Positions 13,201 to 20,100 of a stretch of DNA of 64,000 bases are shown piece after piece. This stretch comes from Omphiscola glabra. Lineage: Eukaryota; Mollusca; Gastropoda; Lymnaeidae. Location of the stretch: assembly GCA_964017045.1 (NCBI GenBank), contig OZ024795.1, forward strand, positions 55,033,350 to 55,097,349, written 5' to 3'. The notes under the pieces are model-generated. The model ran no database searches. It was given only the letters and a program-made list of their open reading frames with translations, and was not told where the DNA came from. Both the position numbers and the translations under genes were made by a program. The number at the start of each line of letters is the position of its first letter. Position 1 is the first letter of the stretch.

Positions 13201-14174
13201 AAGAGGAAGCAGGACACACCAGAAGCAATATATACATATGAGATAAATTCATATGACTTGCTTTATATGCTACAACTACTAAGGTGAAAAAAAAACCAAT
13301 AAACATAACATTTAACGAAAAGTGCAACTAGATAATTATACCTCCCACACACACACCATCAGCCCCATTTTTTTTGGGGGGGGGGGGTGTTAATCCCAAG
13401 ATTAACTGCCTAAAATATCTCACTATGGACGCTTTATGATTGGCTAATTACGTCTCATGACAAGGTAAGTTCTGGCACTGCATGCATGGCTAACTGCGTC
13501 TCATGACAAGGTAAGTTCTGGCACTGCATGCATGGCTAACTGCGTCTCATGACAAGGTAAGTTCTGGCACTGCGTGCATGACTAACTGCGTCGCATGACA
13601 AGGTAAGTTCTGGCACTGCGTGCATGACTAACTGCGTCTCATGACAAGGTAAGTTCTGGCACTGCGTGCATGGCTAACTACTTCTCATGACAAATTAAAT
13701 GCTGGCACGGCATGCATGGCTAATTACGTCTAAAACAAAGAAATCCACTACGACCAACGAACAAACCCAGCTTAAGTTACCGCTTCTTAAAGTAGCGCAT
13801 GACTTCTACTGAGACGCGAACCTTCTATAACTTCTAATACCTGACCTGGTCCGAAATTCCGGGGTTAAACTGATTCTCTTCCTATGAGCCCGAGAAATCC
13901 CGGGATAAATTGTCTTCCTATAAGCCCGAGGAATATCGGGGTAAACTTCCTATGATCCCGAGAAATCCCGGGGTAAATTGTCTTCCTATGAGCCCAAGAA
14001 ATCCCGCGGTAATTGTATTTTAATTAAAATAATTTATGAGCTGATTTTTTAAATATTTTTTTCTTTCTCAACAGAATTTTTGGGACCTTGTCCAACATTC
14101 CGGACTTTTCTAAGGCATTCAAGTGTTCTGATACTAAAATAATGAACCCATTAGAAAGATGTGCCGTGTGGTAA
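4003..14174 (+). CDS. M13 (neprilysin-like) metallopeptidase homologue, inactive; last six exons, 5' part outside the window
   Basis: Spliced exons: 4003-4283, 8631-8747, 9087-9264, 10678-10833, 12341-12420 and 14075-14174. They give 303 residues plus TAA with no frame break. The product is the C-terminal catalytic domain of an M13 ectopeptidase, normally a type II membrane or secreted protein that trims small peptides outside the cell. Family landmarks are FIDSLKKHEWLD, LGYPDW, VPAGVL, GFD, IAD, DQLFF.GFTQ, the late Cys pair and the terminal CAVW. The metal site is gone: HExxH reads REFLR (9124-9138), and the third ligand Glu of ENIAD is Gly (10702). The conserved NAFY site reads QTVY, and the late catalytic His reads Lys by my alignment. 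Only the IAD Asp and one glutamate of HExxH remain. The N-terminal half must lie left of position 1. It is a paralogue of the minus-strand gene. I infer a pseudopeptidase with a binding or regulatory role. Confidence 0.88.
4270..4565 (+). repeat. 37-bp array (8 copies) seeded from the exon A splice donor
   Basis: GTCGACAGATT recurs at 4270, 4307, 4344, 4381, 4418, 4455, 4492 and 4529, exactly 37 bp apart. The first copy includes the last 14 coding bases of exon A and its GTAAGT donor. Most later copies read GATTAGGGTAAGTCTG, so they keep a donor-like site. Use of any downstream site would include the in-frame TAA at 4285. Confidence 0.93.
4566..4972. repeat. Short degenerate repeats between two arrays
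   Basis: A segment of about 57 bp with TTAGTTACAATATGGTATAT occurs twice (4629 and 4686). From about 4805 to 4970 a unit of about 27 bp containing AAAGCACCGACTATGATAAG recurs five to six times with drift. No gene is seen here; it is intronic to the plus gene. Confidence 0.75.
4973..8575. repeat. 35-bp tandem array, about 103 units
   Basis: The unit contains GAGGCTGTATGACCACCAAC followed by ATGTTAGATACAAGT. Copies are nearly identical; the main variation is ATGTT versus AGGTT. A rare pair (AGTTTAGATACATGT then ATGTCAGATAC) at 6811 recurs at 7896, 1085 bp or exactly 31 units later, which shows a block duplication. The array ends 55 bases before exon B. Confidence 0.97.
8631..8747 (+). CDS. Plus gene exon B
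   Basis: Acceptor TTTTATCCACAG ends at 8630 and donor GTGAGT starts at 8748; the exon is in phase 2 on both sides. It reads WDMDVSPYGVQTVYDTQMNG then ITVPAGVLRSPLY, the M13 segment that carries the substrate-binding NAFY motif, here QTVY, and the conserved PAG-L strand. It is 117 bases against 129 in minus exon 10. Confidence 0.9.
8760..8990. repeat. GA-rich tract with a 65-bp tandem duplication
   Basis: ATGAGTGAGTGGGGTGGGG occurs at 8806 and 8871 with the intervening 65 bp copied. It is followed by GAGAGA-rich simple sequence. It is intronic. Confidence 0.85.
8990..9080. repeat. Three 29-33-bp repeats leading into the exon C acceptor
   Basis: A unit with TTCAACTTGT and CCTATTAGCTACGTC occurs about three times. 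The last partial copy forms the pyrimidine tract of the exon C acceptor (CTATTCCACAG). Confidence 0.75.
9087..9264 (+). CDS. Plus gene exon C (altered zinc-motif exon)
   Basis: The acceptor ends at 9086 and the donor GTGACA starts at 9265, in phase 0. The translation AYGSVGSILGREFLRGFDTT aligns with the M13 segment GGIGMVIGHEITHGFDD, so both zinc histidines are Arg (codons CGA at 9124 and CGC at 9136) while the central Glu is kept. Downstream, FTECTTCLIEQYDKLK matches the conserved FxxQxxCxxxQY region. Confidence 0.9.
9265..10404. other. Intron C-D, mostly unique AT-rich sequence
   Basis: It holds a probable transposon end at about 9321 (CAGTGGCGTATCAAAATAG), a 53-bp tandem duplication at 9795-9900 around TATAGCCCGCCAAACATTGG, and AT-rich sequence. 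No coding exon was recognised. Confidence 0.6.
10408..10645. repeat. 46-bp array, 5 copies
   Basis: CAGGGACATTAGATCATTCC recurs at 10411, 10457, 10503, 10549 and 10595. It lies just upstream of exon D. Confidence 0.93.
10678..10833 (+). CDS. Plus gene exon D (third zinc-ligand exon)
   Basis: Acceptor CTACCGCAG ends at 10677 and donor GTAGGC starts at 10834; it is in phase 0 on both sides. It is 156 bases, identical in length to minus exon 12, and 27 of 52 residues match by eye. It reads VNGKLTLDGNIADIGG where active enzymes read TLGENIADNGG, so the third zinc ligand Glu is Gly (codon at 10702). It ends DQLFFIGFTQ. Confidence 0.92.
10870..11300. repeat. 39-bp array, about 11 units
   Basis: The unit contains GGCCTTCATATGAAGTTAAC followed by TAAAGACCTGAGTACCT. 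Because 39 is a multiple of 3, it leaves an open frame of 13-residue repeats (KLTKDLSTWGLHM), which is an array artefact rather than a gene. Confidence 0.95.
11335..12115. repeat. Short repeats, then a 36/39-bp array of about 16 units
   Basis: First comes a loose repeat of about 20 bp (AATCTAGCTACATCAC), then from about 11560 units built from ACTACCATCTAACTACCA plus ATAACCAATGGCCGTTAC. Early units carry an extra CTA (CCATCTATAACC) and are 39 bp; later ones are 36 bp. Confidence 0.92.
12255..12340. repeat. Short repeat forming the exon E acceptor region
   Basis: TTGTAAACATGACGTTG-type units occur four times; the last runs directly into the acceptor GACGTTGCAG at 12340. Confidence 0.75.
12341..12420 (+). 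CDS. Plus gene exon E
   Basis: It opens in phase 0 after GTTGCAG and ends in phase 2 at CATCG before GTAAGT (12421). It reads GYCTKMRPGQTSTALKGGAP then KTLPTHR, matching the M13 segment WCGTYRPEY...HSPGNFR. The conserved Cys and the last Arg are kept; the catalytic His of HSPGNFR aligns with Lys. Confidence 0.88.
12440..12550. repeat. 17-bp array, about 6 units
   Basis: TCAAGTCATATTATATA is repeated; one copy is two bases shorter. It lies immediately after the exon E donor region. Confidence 0.9.
12680..13035. repeat. 31-bp array, about 11 units
   Basis: The unit contains TCCTACATCATTCCTGTTGT followed by CATTTAAACAA. The first copies are diverged (CCTACCTGTTGGCG). Confidence 0.95.
13036..13450. 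other. Unique intronic stretch
   Basis: AT-rich sequence with a poly-T/poly-G run near 13370-13388. I see no exon, RNA or mobile element here. Confidence 0.5.
13450..13725 (+). repeat. 46-bp array, 6 units, each with a consensus 5' splice site
   Basis: The unit contains GGCTAACTGCGTCTCATGAC then AAGGTAAGTTCTGGCACTGC. The first five copies carry AAG/GTAAGT in the sense orientation of the plus gene; the sixth has decayed to CAAATTAAAT. It lies in the last intron, about 380 bases before the final acceptor. Confidence 0.93.
13850..14015. repeat. Array of about 37 bp, 4 units
   Basis: Units contain CCCGAGAAATCCCGGGGTAA and CTTCCTATGAG. The array ends about 60 bases before the final acceptor. Confidence 0.85.
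14075..14174 (+). CDS. Plus gene exon F (terminal exon)
   Basis: Acceptor TTTCTCAACAG ends at 14074. It completes the Arg codon started in exon E, reads RIFGTLSNIPDFSKAFKCSD and ends MNPLERCAVW then TAA at 14172-14174. This is the standard M13 C-terminus (AFxC...MNPxxxCxVW). It is 100 bases, the same as minus exon 14. Confidence 0.95.
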
Positions 14175-14700
14175 CACACCAATGAACCCGTTAGAAAGAT
14201 GTGCCGTGTGGTAACACACCAATGAACCCATTAGAAAGATGTGCCGTGTGGTAACACACCATTGAACCCATTAGAAAGATGTGCCGTGTGGTAGCACACC
14301 AATTAGAAAGATGTGCCGTGTGGTAACACACCAATGAACCCATTAGAAAGATGTGCCGTGTGGTAACACACCAATGAACCCATTAGAAAGATTTGCCGTG
14401 TGGTAACACACCAATGAACCCTTTAGAAAGATGTGCCGTGTGGTAACACACCAATGAACCCATTAGAAAGATGTGCCGTGTGGTAGCACACCAATGAACC
14501 CATTAGAAAGATGTTCCGTGTGGTAACACACCTATTAATCCATTATGTAGATGTCATGTGTGTGAACATCCCAATGAATCCATTGTATAGATGGCCTGTG
14601 AGGTGACACACCAATGAATCCATTAGAAAGATGTGTCGTGTGGTAATACAATAATAAGTCTATTAATAGATGTACTATGTGTTAACATCCCAATGACTCC
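14141..14700 (+). repeat. 40-bp array seeded from the stop-codon end of exon F
   Basis: The first unit is coding sequence: from AATGAACCCATTAGAAAGAT through GTGCCGTGTGGTAA (the last codons and the stop), then CACACC. It recurs about ten times at about 40 bp, with one shorter copy, and decays after 14530. The gene's last ten codons plus stop are therefore multiplied in the 3' flank. Confidence 0.95.
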
Positions 14701-14719
14701 AACACACGTCAACACAAAT

Positions 14720-14785
14720 GAAACGATCACAAGATGATATTGAATAGGTCACAAGATGATATTGAATAGGTCACAAGATGATATT
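14720..14785. repeat. 22-bp array, 3 units
   Basis: GTCACAAGATGATATTGAAT is repeated three times. Confidence 0.88.
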
Positions 14786-14919
14786 GAATCGATCAATGCA
14801 ACTGATATATGTAGCCCTCGAAAATACTTGTAACTTGGTCACGTGGTCAATCTTAATTACAAATAGAGTTGAACATTTACGTACATTCAGCAAACAAATG
14901 CCATTTTTTCTAGAGTTAG

Positions 14920-15405
14920 TCAAGAATAAAATGTTGAAATGTTGATATCACTGGTTAGGTCTAGGGTTAGGTCTAGGGTTAAGTCTAGGGTTAGGGTTAG
15001 CCAAGAATAAAAAGATGAAATGTTGATATCACTGGTTTGGGTTAGGTCTAGGGTTAGGGTTAACCAAGAATATAAAAAATGAAATGTTGATATCACTGGT
15101 TTTGGTTAGGGACAGGTCTAGAGTTAGCCAAGATAAAAAGATGAAATGTTGATATAACTGGTTAGGGTTAGGGACAGGTCTAGAGTTAGCCAAGATCAAA
15201 AGATGAAATGTTGATATAACTGGTTTGGGTTAGGGACAGGTCTAGTGTTAGCCAAGATCAAAAGATGAAATGTTGATATAACTGGTTTGGGTTAGGGACA
15301 GGTCTAGGGTTAGCCAAGATCAAAAGATGAAATGATGATATAACTGGTTTGGGTTAAGTCTAGGGTTAGGGTTAGCCAAGATCAAAAGATGAAATGTTGA
15401 TGTAA
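14920..15405. repeat. Array of about 61 bp with telomere-like GGGTTAG segments, about 8 units
   Basis: The unit contains AAAAGATGAAATGTTGATAT, ACTGGTT and then GGTTAGGGACAGGTCTAG or GGGTTAGGGTTAGCC. The GGGTTA runs are at most two or three in a row, so this is a minisatellite rather than true telomere sequence. Confidence 0.88.
14925..14930 (+). terminator. Possible poly(A) signal of the plus gene
   Basis: This is an AATAAA hexamer 751 bases after the stop of exon F, beyond the 40-bp array. It is only a candidate; no cleavage element was identified. Confidence 0.3.
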
Positions 15406-15830
15406 CCAGCGAAAACCCCACAAACGGCACCACCAACGCCATCATCCACACCAATACTGCCACACTGAACACCTGCTACCACATCCACTAAACCAAAATG
15501 ATCGACTAAAACCACTTAATGCTACCCTAGAACTTCTCACTGGAAACAGTGAAAATCAAACATTTTGAGACACCTCCCCCCCCCCCCCCCAAACACCAAC
15601 ATACAAATTTTTTTAATCCAGTTGCAAAATTGATTACGGTACCTAATCTTGTCCAATATTATTTTCAATATGTTAATAGCTATAGTTTATAATAAAATAT
15701 TTCAACTTATACATAAATTGGTGTTCACCAATTTTGTTTACACAATGAAATATTATTTCTGTTGAGTTGCATTTTAGTTCTTAGCATCAATGTTACTGTT
15801 ATTATTTTTGTAAGTTGAAAGAACTTTCCT
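15405..15830. other. Unique convergent intergenic stretch
   Basis: It holds an ACC/CACC-rich segment, a run of about 14 C at 15575-15590 and AT-rich sequence. No gene was recognised. Confidence 0.5.
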
Positions 15831-16060
15831 TACTCAGCACATAAAAGATTTAAAAAATTTTAAGCTTTTAAACTTTCCTTACTCAGCACAAAAAATATTT
15901 TAAAAATTTTAAACTTTCCTTACTCAGTACATAAAAGATTTTTAAAATTTTAAACTTTGCCAGCTCAGCACATAAAAGATTTGTTAAGATTTGCTAAATC
16001 AGCACATAAAAGATATTTTTTTAAAAAACTTTGCCAACTCAGCACATGAAAGATTATATT
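15830..16060. repeat. Degenerate array of about 45-55 bp, 5 units
   Basis: ACTCAGCACATAAAAGATTT and runs of TTTAAAATTTTAAAC recur with length variation. Confidence 0.8.
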
Positions 16061-16081
16061 TAGAATAAATCGTTTTTTAAC

Positions 16082-16087
16082 TTTATT
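16082..16087 (-). terminator. Possible poly(A) signal of the minus gene
   Basis: TTTATT on plus reads AATAAA on minus, about 935 bases beyond the minus stop codon, after two intervening arrays. It is the first such hexamer I noticed downstream. Confidence 0.25.
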
Positions 16088-16139
16088 TTGGGACATCAAT
16101 TTAAATGTAACATTCATTAATAACCACACACCCCAGCCC

Positions 16140-16460
16140 CTCAACCCATCATCTATCAAGCAATCAAGCCATCATCTATCAAGCAATCAAGCCATCATCT
16201 ATCAAGCAATCAAGTGATCATCTATCAAGCAATAAAACCATCATCTATCAAGCAATCAAGCCATCTATCAAGCAATCAAGCCATCATCTATCAAGCAATC
16301 AAGCCATCATCTATCAAGCAATCAAGCCATCATCTATCAAGCAATCAAGCCATCATCTATCAAGCAATCAAGCCATCATCTATCAAGCAATCAAGCCATC
16401 ATCTATCAAGCAATCAAGCCATCATCCATCAAGCAATCAAGCCATCATCCATCAATATTA
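16140..16460. repeat. 23-bp array, about 14 units
   Basis: CATCTATCAAGCAATCAAGC is repeated with few changes. Confidence 0.95.
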
Positions 16461-16524
16461 CTAAATATTAAAAAAGTTAGCTTAACAGAAAAAAATAAAG
16501 GAATTTCTCCAAATTTTAAAAACG

Positions 16525-16712
16525 ATATATTTGATATACTAAACAATCACATCATTATACTACAAACAATAGAGTTGACATATTAAACAATCACATCATT
16601 ATACTACAAACAATAGAGTTGACATATTAAACAATCACATCATTATACTACAAACAATAGAGTTGACATATTAAACAATCACGTCATTATACTACAAACA
16701 ATAGAGTTGACA
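16525..16712. repeat. 44-bp array, 4 units
   Basis: Units contain ACAATCACATCATTATACTA and CAAACAATAGAGTTGACATA. Confidence 0.93.
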
Positions 16713-16789
16713 TCGGATTGGATGGGGGAAATTCATTGAAATACAAAAATGAACATTTCTATTTTGCAGCAAACCTAAGATCCGGCCAT

Positions 16790-17030
16790 TCAGTGTCATG
16801 TTTTCTTCTTGCTCATTTGGTGTCATGTTTTCTTCTTGCTCATTCAGTGTCATGTTTTCTTCTTGCTCATTCAGTGTCATGTTTTCTTCTTGCTCATTCA
16901 GTGTCATGTTTTCTTCTTCAAACTTCTTGCTCATTCAGTGTCATGTTTTCTTCTTGCTCATTCAGTGTCATGTTTTCTTCTTCAAACTTCTTGCTCATTC
17001 AGTGTCATGTTTTCTTCTTGCTCATAGAAA
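16790..17030 (-). repeat. 27-bp array seeded at the stop codon of the minus gene
   Basis: On the minus strand the unit is ATGAGCAAGAAGAAAACATG followed by ACACTGA. The first unit starts inside the last codons of the minus gene (CTATGAGCAAG, where TGA is the stop). About eight copies follow; two carry an extra AAGTTTGAAG. A 27-bp period leaves an open frame of MTLNEQEEN repeats that is not in the gene's frame. Confidence 0.9.
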
Positions 17031-17121
17031 CTTGCATTTCTTCACTGGGTTCATGGTTTCATTGACTTGACACATGAATGCCCTGGAGAAATCCTTGTTG
17101 TTTGACAGTGCCCCATGTGCC
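17022..17121 (-). CDS. Minus gene exon 14 (terminal exon)
   Basis: Acceptor TTATGACCAG precedes 17121. It completes Arg677 and reads AHGALSNNKDFSRAFMCQVN then ETMNPVKKCKFL and TGA (17024-17022). It matches the M13 terminal segment, with both late Cys kept, but the usual terminal Val-Trp is Phe-Leu. Confidence 0.92.
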
Positions 17122-20100
17122 CTGGTCATAACATATTTAGAAGGGAAAAAAATCGTGTTTGATGTCATGTAAAAATAGTTGCAAGGATATGGGAGTAGTG
17201 TGCAAGGATATGGGAGTAGTGTGCAAGGATATGAGAGTAATGTGCAAGGATATGGGAGTAGTGTGCAAGGATCTGGGAGTAATGTGTAAGGACAAAGACT
17301 AGGTTTATATGTTCAAAAGCATTGCAATGACTGACAAAACGTGGACGTACTGCAGTTGGAATGTATCAGGGGTTCTCAGACGGGGACCATAACTGCCGAT
17401 ATAGAGCCCTAGCCCCGGAAAAGTAATTATTTGCTGGGCGAGTGGCGTAATCTTGACCTTGGGAAGACTAGAGCGGCAAGATGGTACTACGTCAGAGACA
17501 ATACACATCCCAACATATACTACGTCACAGACAAGGCACATCCCAACATATACTAAATCAGAGACAAGGCACATCCCAACATATACTACGTCAGAGACAA
17601 GACACATCCCAACATATACTAAATCAGAGACAAGGCACATCCCAACATATACTACGTCAGAGACAAGACACATCCCAACATATACTACGTCAGAGAGCAG
17701 ACACATCCCAATATATACTACGTCAGAGACAAGGCACATCCCAACACAGACTACATCACAGACAAGGCACATCCCAACATATACTACGTCAGAGACAAGA
17801 CACATCCCAACATATACTACGTCAGAGACAAGGCACATCCCAACACAGATTACGTCACAGACAAGACACACACCAAAACATACTAATTCACATGTAAGGC
17901 ACATCCCAACATATACTACGTCAGAGACAAGACACATCCCAAAAGATAATAATTCACAGACAAGGCACATCCCAACACAGATTACGTCACAGACAAGACA
18001 CATCCCAAAAGATAATAATTCACAGACAAGGCAGATCACAACACAGACTACGTCACAGACAAGGGACATCCCAACACAGATTACGTCACATACAAGGGAC
18101 ATTCCAAAACAGACTAATTCACAGACAAGGCAGATCCCAACACAGATTACGTCTTAGACAAGAGACATTCCAAAACAGACTAAATCACAGACAAGGGACA
18201 TTCCAAAACAGACTACATCACAGACAAGGGACATTCCAAAACAGACTACATCACAGACAAGGGACATCCCAACACAGATTAAGTCACATACAAGGGACAT
18301 TCCAAAACAGACTACATCACAGACAAGGGACATCCCAACACAGATTACGTCACAGACAAGGGACATTCCAAAACAGACTACATCACAGACAAGGGACATC
18401 CCAAAATCTAGGTACCGGTAGTTTTTATAGAATTTTGATGTTTGCTGGAATTTTAGTTTATCAAATAAGAATAAGCAAGAATCTAAATGCACAGTCATAC
18501 ACCCCCAGTCCCTCTCCCCTCACCATTTTAAGCAACACCGCTTCAATAGTACAGGCCAGCGATCGTATCCCGCAAGTACAGATCAATGAATTCAGAGGCA
18601 TTGCTTTATATATTGTGCCACCTGAGGCTGGACAAGAATGTTGCCGCCACTTCCATTAATAAAATTTGCAGTTAGCCGAAAGTGACGCGCCCTATGACCG
18701 CTCCCTTCGCCCCCACCTTCCCACACAGCTGAAGGAAAAGCTACGTTGCCTCTCTAGTGGCAAAGCTCCAGTTAGAGATGCTATTACAGGTGATATCTAC
18801 AGCTCCAGATAGAGATGCTTTTACAGGTGATATCTACAGTTCCAGATAGAGATGCTATCACATGTGATATCTACAGCTCCAGGTAGAGATACTAACGTCA
18901 GGTGATATCTACAGCTCCAGGTAGAAATGCTAACGTCAGGTGATATCTACACCTCCAGGTAGAGATGCTGTCACAGATAAAATCTACAGGAGCCGTGACA
19001 AAGGACTTTCCTATCGATCCTTATTCTGCCATCAAGCTAATCAGGTCTGAAAAACCCAACCAGGGCGAGGATCAGGATCACAAGCTCATCATCTCTGAAG
19101 AACCCAACCAGGGCGAGGAGCAGGATCACAAGCTCATCATCTCTGAAGAACCCAACCAGGGCGAGGAGCAGGATCACAAGCTAATCATCTCTGAAGAACC
19201 CAACCAGGGCGAGGAGCAGGATCACAAGCTCATCATCTCTGAAGAACCCAACCAGGGCGAGGAGCAGGATCACAAGCTAATCATCTCTGAAGAACCCAAC
19301 CAGGGCGAGGAGCAGGATCACAAGCTCATCATCTCTGAAGAACCCAACCAGGGCGAGGAGCAGGATCACAAGCTCATCATCTCTGAAGAACCCAACCAGG
19401 GCGAGGAGCAGGATCACAAGCTAATCATCTCTGAAGAACCCAACCAGGGCGAGGAGCAGGATCACAAGCTCATCATCTCTGAAGAACCCAACCAGGGCGA
19501 GGAGCAGGATCACAAGCTCATCATCTCTGAAGAACCCAACCAGGGCGAGGAGCAGGATCACAAGCTCATCATCTCTGAAGAACCCAACCAGGGCGAGGAG
19601 CAGGATCACAAGCTCATCATCTCTGAAGAACCCAACCAGGGCGAGGAGCAGGATCACAAGCTAATCATCTCTGAAGAACCCAACCAGGGCGAGGAGCAGG
19701 ATCACAAGCTCATCATCTCTGAAGAACCCAATCAGGACAAGGAGCAGGATCACAAGCTAATCATCTCTGAAGAACCCAACCAGGGCGAGGCTCAGGATCA
19801 CAAGCTAATCATCTCTGAAGAACCCAACAAGGGTGAGTAGAAGGATCACAAGCTCATCATCTCTGAAGAACCCAACAAGGGTGAGTAGAAGGATCACAAG
19901 CTCATCATCTCTGAAGAACCCAACCAGGGCGAGTAGCAGGATCACATACGGAGATTCTCGGTACATGGTCGATTTTCTGACAGCTTGGCTGATGAGTGGT
20001 TTGTTGGTTGGTGGTTTGTTGGTTAGAGGTTTGTTGATTGTTCGTTTGCTGGTTAGTGGTTTGTTGGTTAGTGGTTTGTTGGTTGGTGGTTTGTTGGTTA

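Noticed and set aside
4003..14174. Plus gene as a processed or decayed pseudogene
   Set aside because: Introns are present, splice sites are good, and six exons join without a stop or frameshift; only catalytic residues changed.
17305..18157. Long open frames on both strands (234 and 265 codons) with 11-residue repeats
   Set aside because: The 33-bp period keeps frames open on both strands at once; there is no independent homology or splice structure.
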